This document shows positions 9,500 through 19,466 of a stretch of 47,050 nucleotides of DNA, piece after piece (the first letter of the stretch is position 1; every line of letters starts with the position of its first letter). The DNA comes from an uncultured Pelagibacteraceae bacterium. GTDB taxonomy: Bacteria; Pseudomonadota; Alphaproteobacteria; Pelagibacterales; Pelagibacteraceae. Location of the stretch: NCBI GenBank assembly GCA_902617825.1, contig CACMYE010000006.1:1-47050 (forward strand), in the 5' to 3' direction. The translations under genes were made by a program, and so were the position numbers. A model generated the notes under the pieces. It saw only the letters and a program-made list of their open reading frames with translations, did not search any database and was not told the DNA's origin.

Positions 9500-9929
9500 T
9501 TATAATTTTACTTAAAACATTATCAAAATTTATTACTTCCTCAGAACTGGAATTAAGTAATGCATTGTAAATTCTTTTTTTTTGCTGATTAAAAACTTCA
9601 TTAAATATCTTTTCACCTTTATCATTTAAAAATACATGCTTAACTCTGGTATCTTGCTCATCTTTTTTAAACATAATAATTTCTAATTTTATTAAATCTT
9701 TTAAAACTCTGTTAAGACTTTGTTTGGTAACTTTTAATCTTTTCAATAACTCTGATATTGAAATACCCTCATACATTGATAACAGATGGATCACTTTATG
9801 GTGCGCTAAGCCAATAGAGTATTTATCTAATATCTTTTTAGAATCAGAGAAAGTTTCTCTGTAGCTTACAAAAAGTTTTTCTATCAAATCTTTAAGCTGA
9901 TCATCTTTTAAATATAAAAGTTCTTTCAT
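9492..9929 (-). CDS. MarR-family transcriptional regulator
   Basis: The 145-residue protein has the winged-helix core of the MarR family: a helical dimerisation N-terminus, the helix-turn-helix around SISELLKRLKVTKQSLNRVLKDL, and the wing with DEQDTRVKHVFLNDKGE, where the D-x-R pattern is diagnostic. These dimers usually repress their own and divergent genes and respond to small molecules. It is the first gene of the marR-ompR-envZ unit and faces ilvE across 70 bases, so the shared spacer is the likeliest place for its binding site. The ligand is unknown. Confidence 0.88.
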   Translation of the reverse strand: MKELLYLKDDQLKDLIEKLFVSYRETFSDSKKILDKYSIGLAHHKVIHLLSMYEGISISELLKRLKVTKQSLNRVLKDLIKLEIIMFKKDEQDTRVKHVFLNDKGEKIFNEVFNQQKKRIYNALLNSSSEEVINFDNVLSKIING

Positions 9930-9944
9930 TATGGGTAAGTTATA

Positions 9945-9984
9945 TTGACATATTAAAGATACAAAGTTATTTTTGAATTATAAT
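9945..9984 (+). promoter_or_regulatory. Candidate ilvE promoter in the marR/ilvE spacer
   Basis: A consensus TTGACA is at 9945-9950 with a TATTTT 17 bases downstream (9968-9973); a better TATAAT lies at 9979-9984 but has no good partner at the right distance. The spacer must hold promoters for both divergent genes and possibly the MarR operator; I could not single out a convincing operator palindrome. Confidence 0.35.
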
Positions 9985-9999
9985 TAAATATTTTTAATC

Positions 10000-10881
10000 A
10001 TGATACCTTACGACAAAAGATCTGGAAAAATATGGTACAACGATGAGCTTGTAGATTGGGGAGACGTTAAACTTCACGTTTTAAGCCATGGTTTACATTA
10101 CGCAAGTTGTGTTTTTGAAGGAGAAAGAGTTTATGATGGATCAATCTTTAAACTAGAAGAACATACCTCTAGATTTTTTCATTCAGCTAAGAGAATGGGT
10201 TTTGAGATCCCTTATTCAGAGGAACATATTAACATTGCTTCAAATAAAATTATTGCAACGCAAAAAGTTGAAAATGGATATGTTAGACCAGTTGCATGGA
10301 GAGGTAGTGAGATGATGGCTATCTCAGCACAAAAAACAAAAATTCATGTTGCAATTGCAACTTGGGAGTGGGGCTCATATTTTGATCCAAAATTAAAAGT
10401 TGAGGGTATAAAATTAAATATTTCAAACTGGAGAAGACCTGCGCCCAATACAATTCCATGGGATACTAAAGCATCTGGTCTTTATATGATTTGTACACTG
10501 TCAAAACATGAAGCAGAAAAACAAGGTTACACGGACTCATTAATGTTAGATCATGAAGGGAATGTAGCTGAAGCAACTGGTGCTAATATTTTTTTTAGAG
10601 ATAAAGAAGGAGAACTTCATACCCCAATTCCAGATTCTTTTTTAGATGGAATAACAAGAAGGACCGTAATTGGAATTGCAAAGTCAAAAAATATTAAAGT
10701 TCACGAAAGAAAAATAAAACCCGAGGAGTTATCAAACTTTGTTGGATGTTTTTTAACAGGTACTGCTGCTGAAGTAACCCCAGTTTCGTGCATAGCAGAA
10801 AATCAATATAAAGTTTGTGATACTATAATTGATTTAAATGAGAGTTATCAAAATTTAGTTAGGAATAAAAAAGCAGCCTAA
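10000..10881 (+). CDS. ilvE: Branched-chain amino acid aminotransferase
   Basis: A class IV fold PLP aminotransferase of 293 residues, interconverting Leu, Ile and Val with their 2-oxo acids using glutamate. The PLP-binding lysine is K157 (WDTKASGLY); VYDGSIFKLEEH near the N-terminus, the EGNVAEATGANIFF segment and DGITRRTVI are typical of IlvE rather than of D-alanine aminotransferase, though class IV members are hard to separate by eye. It stands alone, divergent from marR and convergent with pgsA (4-base overlap of the ends). Confidence 0.92.
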   Translation: MIPYDKRSGKIWYNDELVDWGDVKLHVLSHGLHYASCVFEGERVYDGSIFKLEEHTSRFFHSAKRMGFEIPYSEEHINIASNKIIATQKVENGYVRPVAWRGSEMMAISAQKTKIHVAIATWEWGSYFDPKLKVEGIKLNISNWRRPAPNTIPWDTKASGLYMICTLSKHEAEKQGYTDSLMLDHEGNVAEATGANIFFRDKEGELHTPIPDSFLDGITRRTVIGIAKSKNIKVHERKIKPEELSNFVGCFLTGTAAEVTPVSCIAENQYKVCDTIIDLNESYQNLVRNKKAA

Positions 10882-11462
10882 TCTTTATTGTCCTCAGACA
10901 AAGCGTGATCAATTCCTTTGCGCATATAATCATATCCAGTAAAAAGGGTTAAAGCTGCAGATAGCCATAAAAGAATAATGCCAATAGTTTGAGCATTATA
11001 ATCCTGGAAGTTAATAATCTTATTTCCTGTATCTCCTGATAAAAGAAGAGCAATTGAAACCATTTGTAAAACTGTTTTTAATTTAGCAAGGCTAGAAACT
11101 GGAAGTTTAATTTTTCCTTTTGCTAAAAATTCTCTTAGCCCTGAAATTAATATTTCTCTAGTAAGAATAATAATTGCAGCAATAACCTCATAATTTCTGA
11201 TAGTACCATCCATTACTAAAAGAATTAGTGCTGTAGCGACGATAATTTTATCAGCTATTGGATCCAGCAACTCTCCCAACCTAGACTCTTCCCCCATCAT
11301 TCTTGCTAACATTCCATCAAGAAAATCGGTAAATGATGCTACAACAAATAATATCAAAGCAGTCAAATCACCATAAAATCCAGGCAAGTAAAACGCTAAA
11401 ACAAAAAAAGGAACAATAATTATTCGTCCAATCGTTAATATATTTGGAATTTTTTTAAGCAT
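10878..11462 (-). CDS. pgsA: CDP-diacylglycerol-glycerol-3-phosphate 3-phosphatidyltransferase
   Basis: The 194-residue membrane enzyme makes phosphatidylglycerophosphate, committing CDP-diacylglycerol to phosphatidylglycerol. The CDP-alcohol phosphotransferase motif is complete, with D-x2-D-G-x2-A-R in DFLDGMLAR and the later G-x3-D-x3-D in GELLDPIAD. Four to six hydrophobic helices surround it. It starts 3 bases after the uvrC stop codon, a pairing (uvrC-pgsA) common in Proteobacteria, and is the last gene of the uvrB unit. Confidence 0.95.
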   Translation of the reverse strand: MLKKIPNILTIGRIIIVPFFVLAFYLPGFYGDLTALILFVVASFTDFLDGMLARMMGEESRLGELLDPIADKIIVATALILLVMDGTIRNYEVIAAIIILTREILISGLREFLAKGKIKLPVSSLAKLKTVLQMVSIALLLSGDTGNKIINFQDYNAQTIGIILLWLSAALTLFTGYDYMRKGIDHALSEDNKD

Positions 11463-11464
11463 AA

Positions 11465-13300
11465 CTATTCGTGAAAAAAGTTATATATCTTTTTTGCTAC
11501 TTTTTCCTCAACACCTTCAACTGACTTGATTTCATCTAAACTCGCAGACTCTACTGACCTTGCTGATCCAAAATGGTTCAATAACGCCCTTTTTCTTATG
11601 GATCCAATCCCATCTATTTGGTCAAGTAGAGATTTACTTATTCCTTTCTTTCTTTTGGCTCTATGTGCACTTATTGCAAATCGATGAGATTCATCCCTAA
11701 TTCTCTGAAGAAAAAATAAAGTTGGATCATTTCTTAAAAACTTAAACTCTTTGCCATTATGAAAAAAGGTTTCGTTACCACTGTTTCTCAGTTTACCTTT
11801 GGCAATTGCTACAATAGGAATATCATGAAGACCAAGTTCATTTAAGCTCTCTCTTGCAACAGAATATTGGCCCTTTCCACCATCAACTAATACTAAATCA
11901 GGAAAGGTTAAATAATTATCCTTTTCTTGAACAGCTCTTTTAAATCTTCTATTTAAAACCTCACGCAACATACCATAATCATCCTGTTCATTTTTTTTGT
12001 GCTTAATATTAAATTTTCTATACCTTTTTTTTATAAAACCTTCATCGCCATAAGCAATCAAAGCGCCAACACTATTAGTACCCTGTATGTGACTATTGTC
12101 ATAAACCTCAATTAAATTGATATTAGTTTCTAAATTGAATTTACTAGCAACAGCATCAAATAACTCTCTATTATTTTGACTTTCATAAAGCTTTCTATTC
12201 AAACTGTCTTTTGCATTTTTAATTGCTTGATTAATCACTTTTAATTTTGAACCTTTTTTGGCAACTGAAATAGTAATTTGTTTACCCTCTTTATTTGAAA
12301 GTGTCTTTTCAATTAGAATTTTTTCTTTAATTTCTTCAGATAAAATTATTGATGAGGGGACACTTTTATTTTCATAAAATTGAGAAACAAATGAATTAAT
12401 AATTTCTCCAAGTTTTTCATCTGGGTCATGTTTTGGAAAGAAAGGTTGATTGCCCCAATTTTGTTTAGATCTATAAAAAAATACTTGAATACAAGCTTTA
12501 CCAGACTCTTTGTACCCAGCTATAACATCTGCTTCGACTAAATTTGCCTCATTTATTCTTTGAGATGACTGAATTATATTTAATGCTTTTATTCTATCTC
12601 TTAGAATTACTGCTTTTTCAAAATCAAGTTCCTCACTTGCTTTTTCCATTTGATTAGAAAGATTTTTTTGAATTTTTCTTGATTTTCCTGAAACAAATTC
12701 AATGGCATCGTCAACCGTTTGTTGATAGTCATCCTTTGTGACATAACCAACACATGGACCTGAACAACGTTTGATCTGATATAATATACAAGGCCTTTCT
12801 CTGTTTTTAAATACGGTATCATCACAAACTCTTAAGTGGAAAATTTTTTGGATCATTTTTATTGTCCAATTGGCGGATCCAGCTGATGCAAATGGACCAA
12901 AATAAAAGCCTTCTTTAGTTTTTTTCCCTCTGTGCCTTTTTATCTGAGGCCATTGATCATGGTTACCAATAAAAATGAAAGGAAATGATTTATCATCTCT
13001 AAGAAGGATATTAAACTTTGGTTTAAATTTTTTAATTAAATTTGCTTCAAGCAACAATGCTTCGCTTTCATTAGAAGTAGTCGTTATCTCTAATTTTCTT
13101 GTCTGAGACAGCATTCTCTCAGTTCTGATAATGTGATTTTTTTCAGATACATAACTTTTAAGTCTATTGGGTAAATTTTTTGCTTTTCCCACATAGAGAA
13201 TTTCATCCTTAGAGTTCAGCATCCTATAGACACCAGGAAGTTTAGGAACTAATGGAAGTTCTTTTTTAATTACTTCTTTACCTATATCAGAGCTTATCAT
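11465..13300 (-). CDS. uvrC: Excinuclease ABC subunit C
   Basis: UvrC makes both incisions of nucleotide excision repair after UvrB loads on a lesion. From the ATG at 13300 the product is 611 residues, with the N-terminal GIY-YIG nuclease ([19 protein letters not shown]), the Cys-containing middle segment, a UVR/UvrB-binding motif ([15 protein letters not shown]), the RNase H-like 5' nuclease domain ([10 protein letters not shown] and [11 protein letters not shown]) and C-terminal helix-hairpin-helix motifs ([20 protein letters not shown]). The frame extends ten codons upstream to a TTG at 13330; I prefer the ATG because it is preceded by purine-rich sequence and lies nearer the usual start. 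It overlaps folB by 14 bases. Confidence 0.95.
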   Translation of the reverse strand: MISSDIGKEVIKKELPLVPKLPGVYRMLNSKDEILYVGKAKNLPNRLKSYVSEKNHIIRTERMLSQTRKLEITTTSNESEALLLEANLIKKFKPKFNILLRDDKSFPFIFIGNHDQWPQIKRHRGKKTKEGFYFGPFASAGSANWTIKMIQKIFHLRVCDDTVFKNRERPCILYQIKRCSGPCVGYVTKDDYQQTVDDAIEFVSGKSRKIQKNLSNQMEKASEELDFEKAVILRDRIKALNIIQSSQRINEANLVEADVIAGYKESGKACIQVFFYRSKQNWGNQPFFPKHDPDEKLGEIINSFVSQFYENKSVPSSIILSEEIKEKILIEKTLSNKEGKQITISVAKKGSKLKVINQAIKNAKDSLNRKLYESQNNRELFDAVASKFNLETNINLIEVYDNSHIQGTNSVGALIAYGDEGFIKKRYRKFNIKHKKNEQDDYGMLREVLNRRFKRAVQEKDNYLTFPDLVLVDGGKGQYSVARESLNELGLHDIPIVAIAKGKLRNSGNETFFHNGKEFKFLRNDPTLFFLQRIRDESHRFAISAHRAKRKKGISKSLLDQIDGIGSIRKRALLNHFGSARSVESASLDEIKSVEGVEEKVAKKIYNFFHE

Positions 13301-13712
13301 GACTTCTTTTTTTTGAAATTTGAATACCAACAGATGAGCAATCTTTCATGATTTCTAATTTCTCAATTTGAAGACTTATTTTATCAATTCTCTTATCTTT
13401 AAATAATTCATCGAATACATCCTCTGCTAATGTTTCAAGAAAATTATAATGTTTATTTTTAACAAGTTTTTTTATCAACTTTACAATTTTTGCATAGTTT
13501 ACAATTGATTTAATATCTTTGTCATTTGATGGTTTTTTATCCTCGTAATTTACGTCCAAATTAAATTTTACTTTCTGGGATTTCTCTTTTTCAAAATCAA
13601 AATAACCTAGCTTCAGATCTAAAATTAATTCTTTGATTAAAACTTTTTTTTCATAATTAAATAAACTTTTGGTATTATCAATTTTAACTATTTTTAAATT
13701 GCTCTTTTTCAT
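13287..13712 (-). CDS. folB: Dihydroneopterin aldolase
   Basis: The enzyme splits 7,8-dihydroneopterin into 6-hydroxymethyl-dihydropterin and glycolaldehyde in folate synthesis. The 141-residue product has the tunnelling-fold signatures: [20 protein letters not shown] near the N-terminus, the [15 protein letters not shown] helix, [10 protein letters not shown] with the substrate-binding Glu, and a late lysine-containing segment [19 protein letters not shown]. It is somewhat longer at the N-terminus than the usual 120 residues. It lies between the secreted hydrolase and uvrC, two genes from a pteridine-reductase-like SDR. Confidence 0.85.
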   Translation of the reverse strand: MKKSNLKIVKIDNTKSLFNYEKKVLIKELILDLKLGYFDFEKEKSQKVKFNLDVNYEDKKPSNDKDIKSIVNYAKIVKLIKKLVKNKHYNFLETLAEDVFDELFKDKRIDKISLQIEKLEIMKDCSSVGIQISKKRSHDKL

Positions 13713-13715
13713 CTT

Positions 13716-14666
13716 CTAAAGTCTTGATGCGATATACTCTTTGATTAGTGGGTGATAATGCATAAAACAATCGGCAAAATCTATGATATGAAAATTTTTT
13801 AATGGTTCTTCCCAATCTGATCCCGCTGTATTGCATTTTTTCCCATTAACTGTTTTCTTTTCAGAAATTACAACTCTCTTAAAGTTTGGAACATCATCCA
13901 TCCAATCAGATGTTAATCCTTCAAATTGATCCATAGGATGGGTAAAAATTAAAACTGGTGCATTTCCTTTTTTAATTATGTCAATTTGATCTTGTCTCCA
14001 TTGAGCCATACCAGGATATTTTTTATGAAATTTTTCCATAGCTTTTTCATAGCCAACTTTTTTTACTTTATATTTTTTTGATAAATTCCAAAAACACGCA
14101 GGCATTAATGATATCCCTCCACCTACTTCTTCCAGGTATTCTGCTGTTAGCCTTAATGTTGCCCATCCTCCACAAGAGTGACCTGACATAAAAATTTGTT
14201 TCTTTGGTACTCCCATTTTAACAAATTTTTTAATAACTTCTAAATTACCCTCAACTCTTCGATCCATTTTTGAAGTCCCTGGATAAGGTCCTTCCCATTT
14301 TTTCATCCACATTCCTATTTTTCCTAACTTAGCACCTAAATCACCTTCGAGTTGACCTTGGCAGTGAACATAAACCATGATTTCTTTACCATTTATTTTA
14401 TCCCCAGCTAGCTGAGCCCAATTTCTAAGCTCTCTTATCCAGAAGCAATCTTTTAATCCTACATCGTTTCCGTTAGAACCATGATTGTATATTATTATTA
14501 TTTTATCTTCAGGATTATTTACTTGAAAATTTTCGTTAATTTTAATTTTATCTTTCCATTTATTTGTCGGTATTACAAAACCATCTTTTTTTATACTTTC
14601 GTTTGAACTAGCAACACTGTTGCCTAATATTAAACTAAGTATGATAAGTGCTAAAAATTTTTTCAT
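13716..14666 (-). CDS. Secreted alpha/beta-hydrolase, substrate unknown
   Basis: The 316-residue product begins with a signal peptide (residues 1 to about 20, Sec type, no lipobox) and has an alpha/beta-hydrolase core: an oxyanion-hole HG in NHGSNG (61-66), the nucleophile elbow G-H-S-C-G-G at 162-167 with candidate Ser164, an acidic residue in THPMDQFEG, and a late histidine in CFMHYHPL. It is best described as a periplasmic esterase/dienelactone-hydrolase-like protein. Several cysteines suggest disulfides. It overlaps the SDR gene by 4 bases (ATGA) and lies 3 bases upstream of folB, so it is embedded in the uvrB-folB-uvrC unit although nothing links it functionally. No specific substrate is supportable. 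Confidence 0.75.
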   Translation of the reverse strand: MKKFLALIILSLILGNSVASSNESIKKDGFVIPTNKWKDKIKINENFQVNNPEDKIIIIYNHGSNGNDVGLKDCFWIRELRNWAQLAGDKINGKEIMVYVHCQGQLEGDLGAKLGKIGMWMKKWEGPYPGTSKMDRRVEGNLEVIKKFVKMGVPKKQIFMSGHSCGGWATLRLTAEYLEEVGGGISLMPACFWNLSKKYKVKKVGYEKAMEKFHKKYPGMAQWRQDQIDIIKKGNAPVLIFTHPMDQFEGLTSDWMDDVPNFKRVVISEKKTVNGKKCNTAGSDWEEPLKNFHIIDFADCFMHYHPLIKEYIASRL

Positions 14667-15418
14667 TCTTTTCCTCCCATAATATCTGGCGTTTGCCAGT
14701 TTAGATTTTGACCACTATCAATTGCTAAAACTTGACCGGTAATAGATATATTTTTTATAAAAAAGTCAACTGCATTACATATTTGTTTAACATCAACTTG
14801 TCTTTTTAAAGGGGTTGCTAAATACTGTTTTTTAAAATGTTTTTCAGACTGTCTCTTATTTTTGATTGTGGGTCCTGGCGCTATACCGTTAACCCTAATA
14901 TTAGGTGCCAAACTCATAGCACTTGTTTTTGTAAGAGTATAAAGACCAGTTTTACTTATTGTGTATGAAAAAAAGTAAGGAGTTAGTTTAAAAACTCTCT
15001 GATCGATTATATTAATTATATTATTGTTTTTTCCTTTTATATTTTTAGCAAATTCTTTTGACAGTAAAGCGGGAGTTCTTAAATTTGTTCTTAAGTGTTT
15101 ACCCCAACTGTGTGTTGTAAAACTTTCAAGTTTATCGTTTTCAAATAAGGAGGCATTGTTTATCAAACAATCAAAAAATATTAATTTTGATTTTGCATAT
15201 TTAACAATTTTATTTATATCATTTTCTTTACTTAAATCACCTTTCACAAGATAAACTTTAGTACCATTTATCTCTAATTCTTTTTTTAGTTTTTCAGCTT
15301 TTAATTTTGATTTATTGAAATGAATTAATATTTCTTTATTTGCTCCAGATAATTTTTTTGCGATTGCAGCACCAATTCTGGTTGCCCCACCAGTAATAAT
15401 TATTTTCCGTGCTTCCAT
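14663..15418 (-). CDS. Short-chain dehydrogenase resembling pteridine reductase/FolM
   Basis: The 251-residue protein is a classical-size SDR with a nucleotide-binding motif TGGATRIG at 9-16; the Arg in T-G-x3-R-x-G is the hallmark of pteridine reductases (PTR1/FolM) rather than the usual T-G-x3-G-I-G. The catalytic Tyr and Lys are Y152 and K156, and the position that is Ser in ordinary SDRs is Asp139, exactly 13 residues before the Tyr as in Leishmania PTR1 (D181, Y194). NNAS, NLRTP and the C-terminal IAPGPTI and DSGQNL also fit. I infer an NADPH-dependent pterin or dihydrofolate reductase, supported by folB in the same unit. It overlaps uvrB by 19 bases. Confidence 0.75.
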   Translation of the reverse strand: MEARKIIITGGATRIGAAIAKKLSGANKEILIHFNKSKLKAEKLKKELEINGTKVYLVKGDLSKENDINKIVKYAKSKLIFFDCLINNASLFENDKLESFTTHSWGKHLRTNLRTPALLSKEFAKNIKGKNNNIINIIDQRVFKLTPYFFSYTISKTGLYTLTKTSAMSLAPNIRVNGIAPGPTIKNKRQSEKHFKKQYLATPLKRQVDVKQICNAVDFFIKNISITGQVLAIDSGQNLNWQTPDIMGGKE

Positions 15419-17574
15419 TTTTTATCTCTTTTTTTTGTGACCTTAGTGCCTGGCATACCCATTGTCGATCTACCTTTTGGATAAAGCTTATTTTTTACAT
15501 CATATTGTCTTATTTTTGGGTTAAGTGTAATTTCTAGCTCAGTACTTTCTAACTTTCTAATTTCATCTCTTATTTTAGCAGCTTCTTCAAACTCAAGGTT
15601 GGCAGCAGACTCTTTCATTTTCTTATCTAGACCTTTTAAGTGTTTTTTTAAATTGCCACCGATATTAGAGCCATCACTGATTTTAACATAATCTTTTTCA
15701 TAAACACTTTCTAGGATATCACTTATTTCTTTTTTTACTGACTTAGCGTCAATCTTATGTTTTTTATTATAATCCAATTGGATTTCTCTTCTTCGGTCAG
15801 TTTCTGCTATTGCTTTTTTTATACTTTTTGTCTCTTTATCAGCATACAAAATGACTTTTCCATCAACATTTCTTGCAGCTCGTCCAATTGTTTGAATTAA
15901 AGATGTTTCAGATCTAAGAAATCCTTCTTTATCAGCATCCAAAATACCAACAAGTGCACATTCTGGAATATCTAAGCCTTCTCTTAAAAGATTAATTCCA
16001 ACAAGAACATCAAAAACACCCATTCTAAGATCGCGCATAATTTCTATTCTCTCCAAGGTATCTATATCAGAGTGAAGGTACCTAACTTTAATCCCATTTT
16101 CATGAAGATATTCAGTTAAATCCTCAGCCATTTTTTTGGTTAAAGTCGTAACGAGTACACGGTGATTATTTTCAATAACTCTTTTGCATTCATGCATTAA
16201 ATCATCGACTTGATTTTTAGCAGGTCTTATTTCTACTGGTGGATCAATTAAACCTGTTGGTCTAATAACTTGATCTATAAATTTTCCTTTTGTTTGTTCT
16301 AATTCCCATGGACCAGGAGTTGCAGATACAAATACTGTTTGAGTTCTCATTAGATCCCATTCTTCAAACTTTAATGGTCTATTATCCATACAGGATGGGA
16401 GTCTAAATCCATATTCTGCTAAGGTGCTTTTCCTAGATCTGTCACCTTTGTACATTCCATTAAGTTGCGGAACAGTTACGTGACACTCATCGACAAAAAT
16501 GAGAGTATTATCGGGAAAATATTCAAAAAGAGTAGGGGGTGGTTCACCTGGTTTTCTTCCCGATAAAAATCTTGAATAATTTTCAATTCCAGCACAAGAT
16601 CCTGTTGCTTCAATCATCTCTAGATCAAATTTAGTTCTTTCCTCTAATCTTTGAGCTTCTAGTAATTTATTTTCAGCTTTATGTTTTTTTAAGGTGATTT
16701 CCAATTCTTTTTTAATATTGATAACAGCTTGTTCTATTGTAGGCTTTGGTGTTATATAATGACTGTTTGCATAAACTTTAACCAAACTTAGTTCTCTTAC
16801 CTGGTCACCAGTCAAAGGATCAAATTCCTCAATTTGTTCAAGCTTATCTCCAAACAGACTTAATCTCCAGGCTCTGTCTTCAAGATGAGATGGAAATATT
16901 TCTAAATATTCTCCTCGAGCTCTAAAAGTACCTCTATAAAAATTTTGATCGTTTCGTTTATATTGTAAAGCTACTAAAGATTTTATTAATTCTTCACGGT
17001 TGTAATCATTATTCTTTTGGAGCGTTAAAGTCATTTTACTATAGGCTTCAACAGATCCTAGTCCATAAATACACGAAACACTCGCAACTATAAGTACATC
17101 ATCTCTCTCTAGTAGAGATCTAGTTGCTGAATGCCTCATACGATCTATTTGTTCGTTAATTGAAGCTTCTTTTTCTATGTATGTGTCTGATCTTGGAACA
17201 TATGCTTCTGGAGTGTAATAGTCATAATAAGAAACGAAATATTCAACTGCGTTATCTGGAAAAAAAGTTTTCATTTCCCCGTAAAGTTGAGCAGCAAGTG
17301 TTTTATTTGGAGCAAGAATCAGCGCAGGTCTGTTTGTTGCCTCTATAACTTTAGCCATTGTGAATGTTTTACCTGAGCCTGTAACACCAAGTAATACCTG
17401 ATTAAATTGATCTTTGTTAGCGCCACTAACTAATTTTTTTATTGCCTCAGGTTGATCACCTGCAGGCTTAAAATCAGATTTAATTTTGAATTTTTTTCCT
17501 CCTTCGAGTTTTCCACCTATTTGAGGATTTTTACTTTGGATATCTGTAATTAGATCTTGATATGTATTTTCCAT
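15400..17574 (-). CDS. uvrB: Excinuclease ABC subunit B
   Basis: UvrB is the damage-verifying helicase-like subunit of nucleotide excision repair. The 724-residue protein has the Walker A motif [12 protein letters not shown], the beta-hairpin region [14 protein letters not shown] that clamps DNA, the DECH-like motif [10 protein letters not shown], helicase motifs V and VI ([10 protein letters not shown] and QTIGRAARN), and a C-terminal UVR domain ([18 protein letters not shown]) followed by a lysine-rich tail. It is the first gene of a leftward unit that also contains uvrC, which is less usual than having them at separate loci. It diverges from aspC over 36 bases. Confidence 0.97.
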   Translation of the reverse strand: MENTYQDLITDIQSKNPQIGGKLEGGKKFKIKSDFKPAGDQPEAIKKLVSGANKDQFNQVLLGVTGSGKTFTMAKVIEATNRPALILAPNKTLAAQLYGEMKTFFPDNAVEYFVSYYDYYTPEAYVPRSDTYIEKEASINEQIDRMRHSATRSLLERDDVLIVASVSCIYGLGSVEAYSKMTLTLQKNNDYNREELIKSLVALQYKRNDQNFYRGTFRARGEYLEIFPSHLEDRAWRLSLFGDKLEQIEEFDPLTGDQVRELSLVKVYANSHYITPKPTIEQAVINIKKELEITLKKHKAENKLLEAQRLEERTKFDLEMIEATGSCAGIENYSRFLSGRKPGEPPPTLFEYFPDNTLIFVDECHVTVPQLNGMYKGDRSRKSTLAEYGFRLPSCMDNRPLKFEEWDLMRTQTVFVSATPGPWELEQTKGKFIDQVIRPTGLIDPPVEIRPAKNQVDDLMHECKRVIENNHRVLVTTLTKKMAEDLTEYLHENGIKVRYLHSDIDTLERIEIMRDLRMGVFDVLVGINLLREGLDIPECALVGILDADKEGFLRSETSLIQTIGRAARNVDGKVILYADKETKSIKKAIAETDRRREIQLDYNKKHKIDAKSVKKEISDILESVYEKDYVKISDGSNIGGNLKKHLKGLDKKMKESAANLEFEEAAKIRDEIRKLESTELEITLNPKIRQYDVKNKLYPKGRSTMGMPGTKVTKKRDKKWKHGK

Positions 17575-17610
17575 ATATTAAACAAGGTATTAGAATTTAT
17601 TTTTATTTCA

Positions 17611-18810
17611 ATGAGCATAATATCAGACAGTTTAAAGAGGATTAAACCTTCACCTACAATTGCTGTAACCCAAAAAGCAAGAGAATTAAAGGCAGCAGGA
17701 AAAGATGTTATTGGTTTAGGTGCGGGTGAACCAGATTTTGATACACCGGATAATATTAAGCAAGCAGCTATAAAGGCAATAAACGATGGAGATACCAAGT
17801 ACACTGCTGTTGATGGAACTTCAGCCCTAAAAAAAGCAATAGTCGAAAAATTTAAAAAAGAAAATAAACTAGACTATACAATAGACCAAATTACAGTTGG
17901 AGCAGGTGGAAAGCATGTAATTTATAATGCAATGATGGCTACACTCAACGACGGTGACGAGGTTATTATTCCAGCTCCTTATTGGGTTTCTTACCCAGAT
18001 ATTGTTTTATTAGCTGGGGGTAAGCCAGTTGTAATGGAGTGTAATGAAAAACAAGGCTTTAAAATAAACTCAGCAGATTTAGAAAAATTTATAACTTCGA
18101 AAACAAAATGGATTATTCTCAACTCTCCGTCTAATCCTACCGGAGCGTGTTACACGGAAAAAGAAATTAGAGAAATCGCAAAAGTTCTGGAAAAGCATAC
18201 TCACGTATATATTTTAAGTGATGATATCTATGAGCATGTAACCTATGAAGAGTTTAAATTTTTTACTATTGCTCAAATTCAAAATTTAAAAGAAAGAGTG
18301 CTTACTATGAATGGCGTAAGTAAAGCTTACTCAATGACTGGTTGGAGAATAGGCTATGCAGCAGGTCCAAAAGAAATTATTAAAGCCATCGCAAAAATCC
18401 AGTCACAATCAACAACTAATCCTTCATCAATTAGTCAAGCCGCATCAGTAGAGGCATTAAGCGGAACACAAGATTTTATAAAAAAAAGAGCAGATTCATT
18501 TCAAGAAAGAAGAGATTTTGTCGTTAAAGCCTTAAATGATATTGATGGAATTGAGTGTCTAAATCCTGATGGTGCTTTTTATGTCTTCCCTAGTTGCAAA
18601 GGTTTAATGGGAAAAAAAGATACAAATGGAAAAGAAATTAAGTCAGACACGGATTTTGTTCAATCTCTTTTAGAGAATAGTGGTATCGCCGTTGTTCAAG
18701 GTTCTGCTTTTGGGCTTGAGGGATTTTTTAGAATTTCTTATGCAACTTCAATGGATAATCTCAAAAAAGCTTTAGAAAAAATATCTTCTTTTTGTAAAAG
18801 CTTGAGTTAA
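17611..18810 (+). CDS. aspC: Aspartate aminotransferase (class I, Igamma type)
   Basis: A PLP enzyme of 399 residues that interconverts aspartate and oxaloacetate with glutamate/2-oxoglutarate. The start is the ATG at 17611 (MSIISDSLKRIKPSPT), which matches the usual family opening; an in-frame extension to 17557 would run back across the start of uvrB and is unlikely. Signatures include GLGAGEPDFDTP, the substrate-binding NSPSNPTG, the cofactor lysine in NGVSKAYSMTGWRIGY and the C-terminal arginine in FRISYATS. Its TAA overlaps the next gene's ATG by one base. Confidence 0.95.
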   Translation: MSIISDSLKRIKPSPTIAVTQKARELKAAGKDVIGLGAGEPDFDTPDNIKQAAIKAINDGDTKYTAVDGTSALKKAIVEKFKKENKLDYTIDQITVGAGGKHVIYNAMMATLNDGDEVIIPAPYWVSYPDIVLLAGGKPVVMECNEKQGFKINSADLEKFITSKTKWIILNSPSNPTGACYTEKEIREIAKVLEKHTHVYILSDDIYEHVTYEEFKFFTIAQIQNLKERVLTMNGVSKAYSMTGWRIGYAAGPKEIIKAIAKIQSQSTTNPSSISQAASVEALSGTQDFIKKRADSFQERRDFVVKALNDIDGIECLNPDGAFYVFPSCKGLMGKKDTNGKEIKSDTDFVQSLLENSGIAVVQGSAFGLEGFFRISYATSMDNLKKALEKISSFCKSLS

Positions 18811-19466
18811 TGAAAACAGCCCTAGTATTTGGTTCATCAGGCTTAATTGGTGGGCATCTTCTTTATCAATTAATTAAAAACGATAACTATAATAAAATAA
18901 AATTATTTTTACGTTCAGAAATATTCATTAATGAACCTAAAATTGAAATTATTAAAACTGATTTCGACGATTTAGAAAATCACAAAGAAGATGTCAAAGG
19001 AGATGATTGTTTTTTTTGTATTGGAACTACAAAACAAAACTCCCCCGACAAAAAAGAATACCAAAAAGTAGAGCTAGAAATACCAAAAAAAATAGCGCAA
19101 ATTGCAAGATCCAATTCAGTAAATTCATTTATTTTTGTATCTTCAATATATGCCAATCCAAAAAGTTCAGGAGATTATGTAAAATTCAAAGGTTTAGTTG
19201 AAGAAGAATTAAAAAAATTAAAATTCTCAAATTTAGGAATATTAAGACCTTCTTTTTTAATGGGAAACAGAAAAGAGAATAGAACAGCTGAAAAAGTAGG
19301 TATTCTGACTTTTAGATTATTGTCACCATTATTACTTGGGCCACTTAAAAAAATGAAACCGATTAATTCAGAAAAAGTTGCAAAAGCAATGATAAAAATT
19401 GCAAACGAAAATTTAAGAAAAACTACTTTTGAGTCTGATGAAATAGTTGAAATATCTTCAGGCTAA
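18810..19466 (+). CDS. NAD(P)-binding oxidoreductase, TIP30/HTATIP2-like atypical SDR
   Basis: The 218-residue protein begins with the Rossmann motif FGSSGLIGGHLL (7-18), has the strand/helix pattern of an atypical SDR, the FCIGTTK segment, an active-site-like FVSSIYANPKSSGDYVKFKG with a Tyr-x3-Lys, and the ILRPSFLMGNRKENR segment typical of the TIP30/YbjT-like group. A substrate cannot be predicted. It is coupled to aspC by a TAATG overlap and its end overlaps the next (opposite-strand) gene by 9 bases. Confidence 0.78.
   Translation: MKTALVFGSSGLIGGHLLYQLIKNDNYNKIKLFLRSEIFINEPKIEIIKTDFDDLENHKEDVKGDDCFFCIGTTKQNSPDKKEYQKVELEIPKKIAQIARSNSVNSFIFVSSIYANPKSSGDYVKFKGLVEEELKKLKFSNLGILRPSFLMGNRKENRTAEKVGILTFRLLSPLLLGPLKKMKPINSEKVAKAMIKIANENLRKTTFESDEIVEISSG

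Noticed and set aside
13301-13330. TTG start ten codons upstream for uvrC
   Set aside because: It deepens the overlap with folB from 14 to 44 bases and uses a rare start, while the ATG at 13300 is well placed.
17557-17610. N-terminal extension of the aspartate aminotransferase
   Set aside because: The extra residues are hydrophobic, do not match the family start, and the DNA overlaps the divergent uvrB start; the ATG at 17611 fits.
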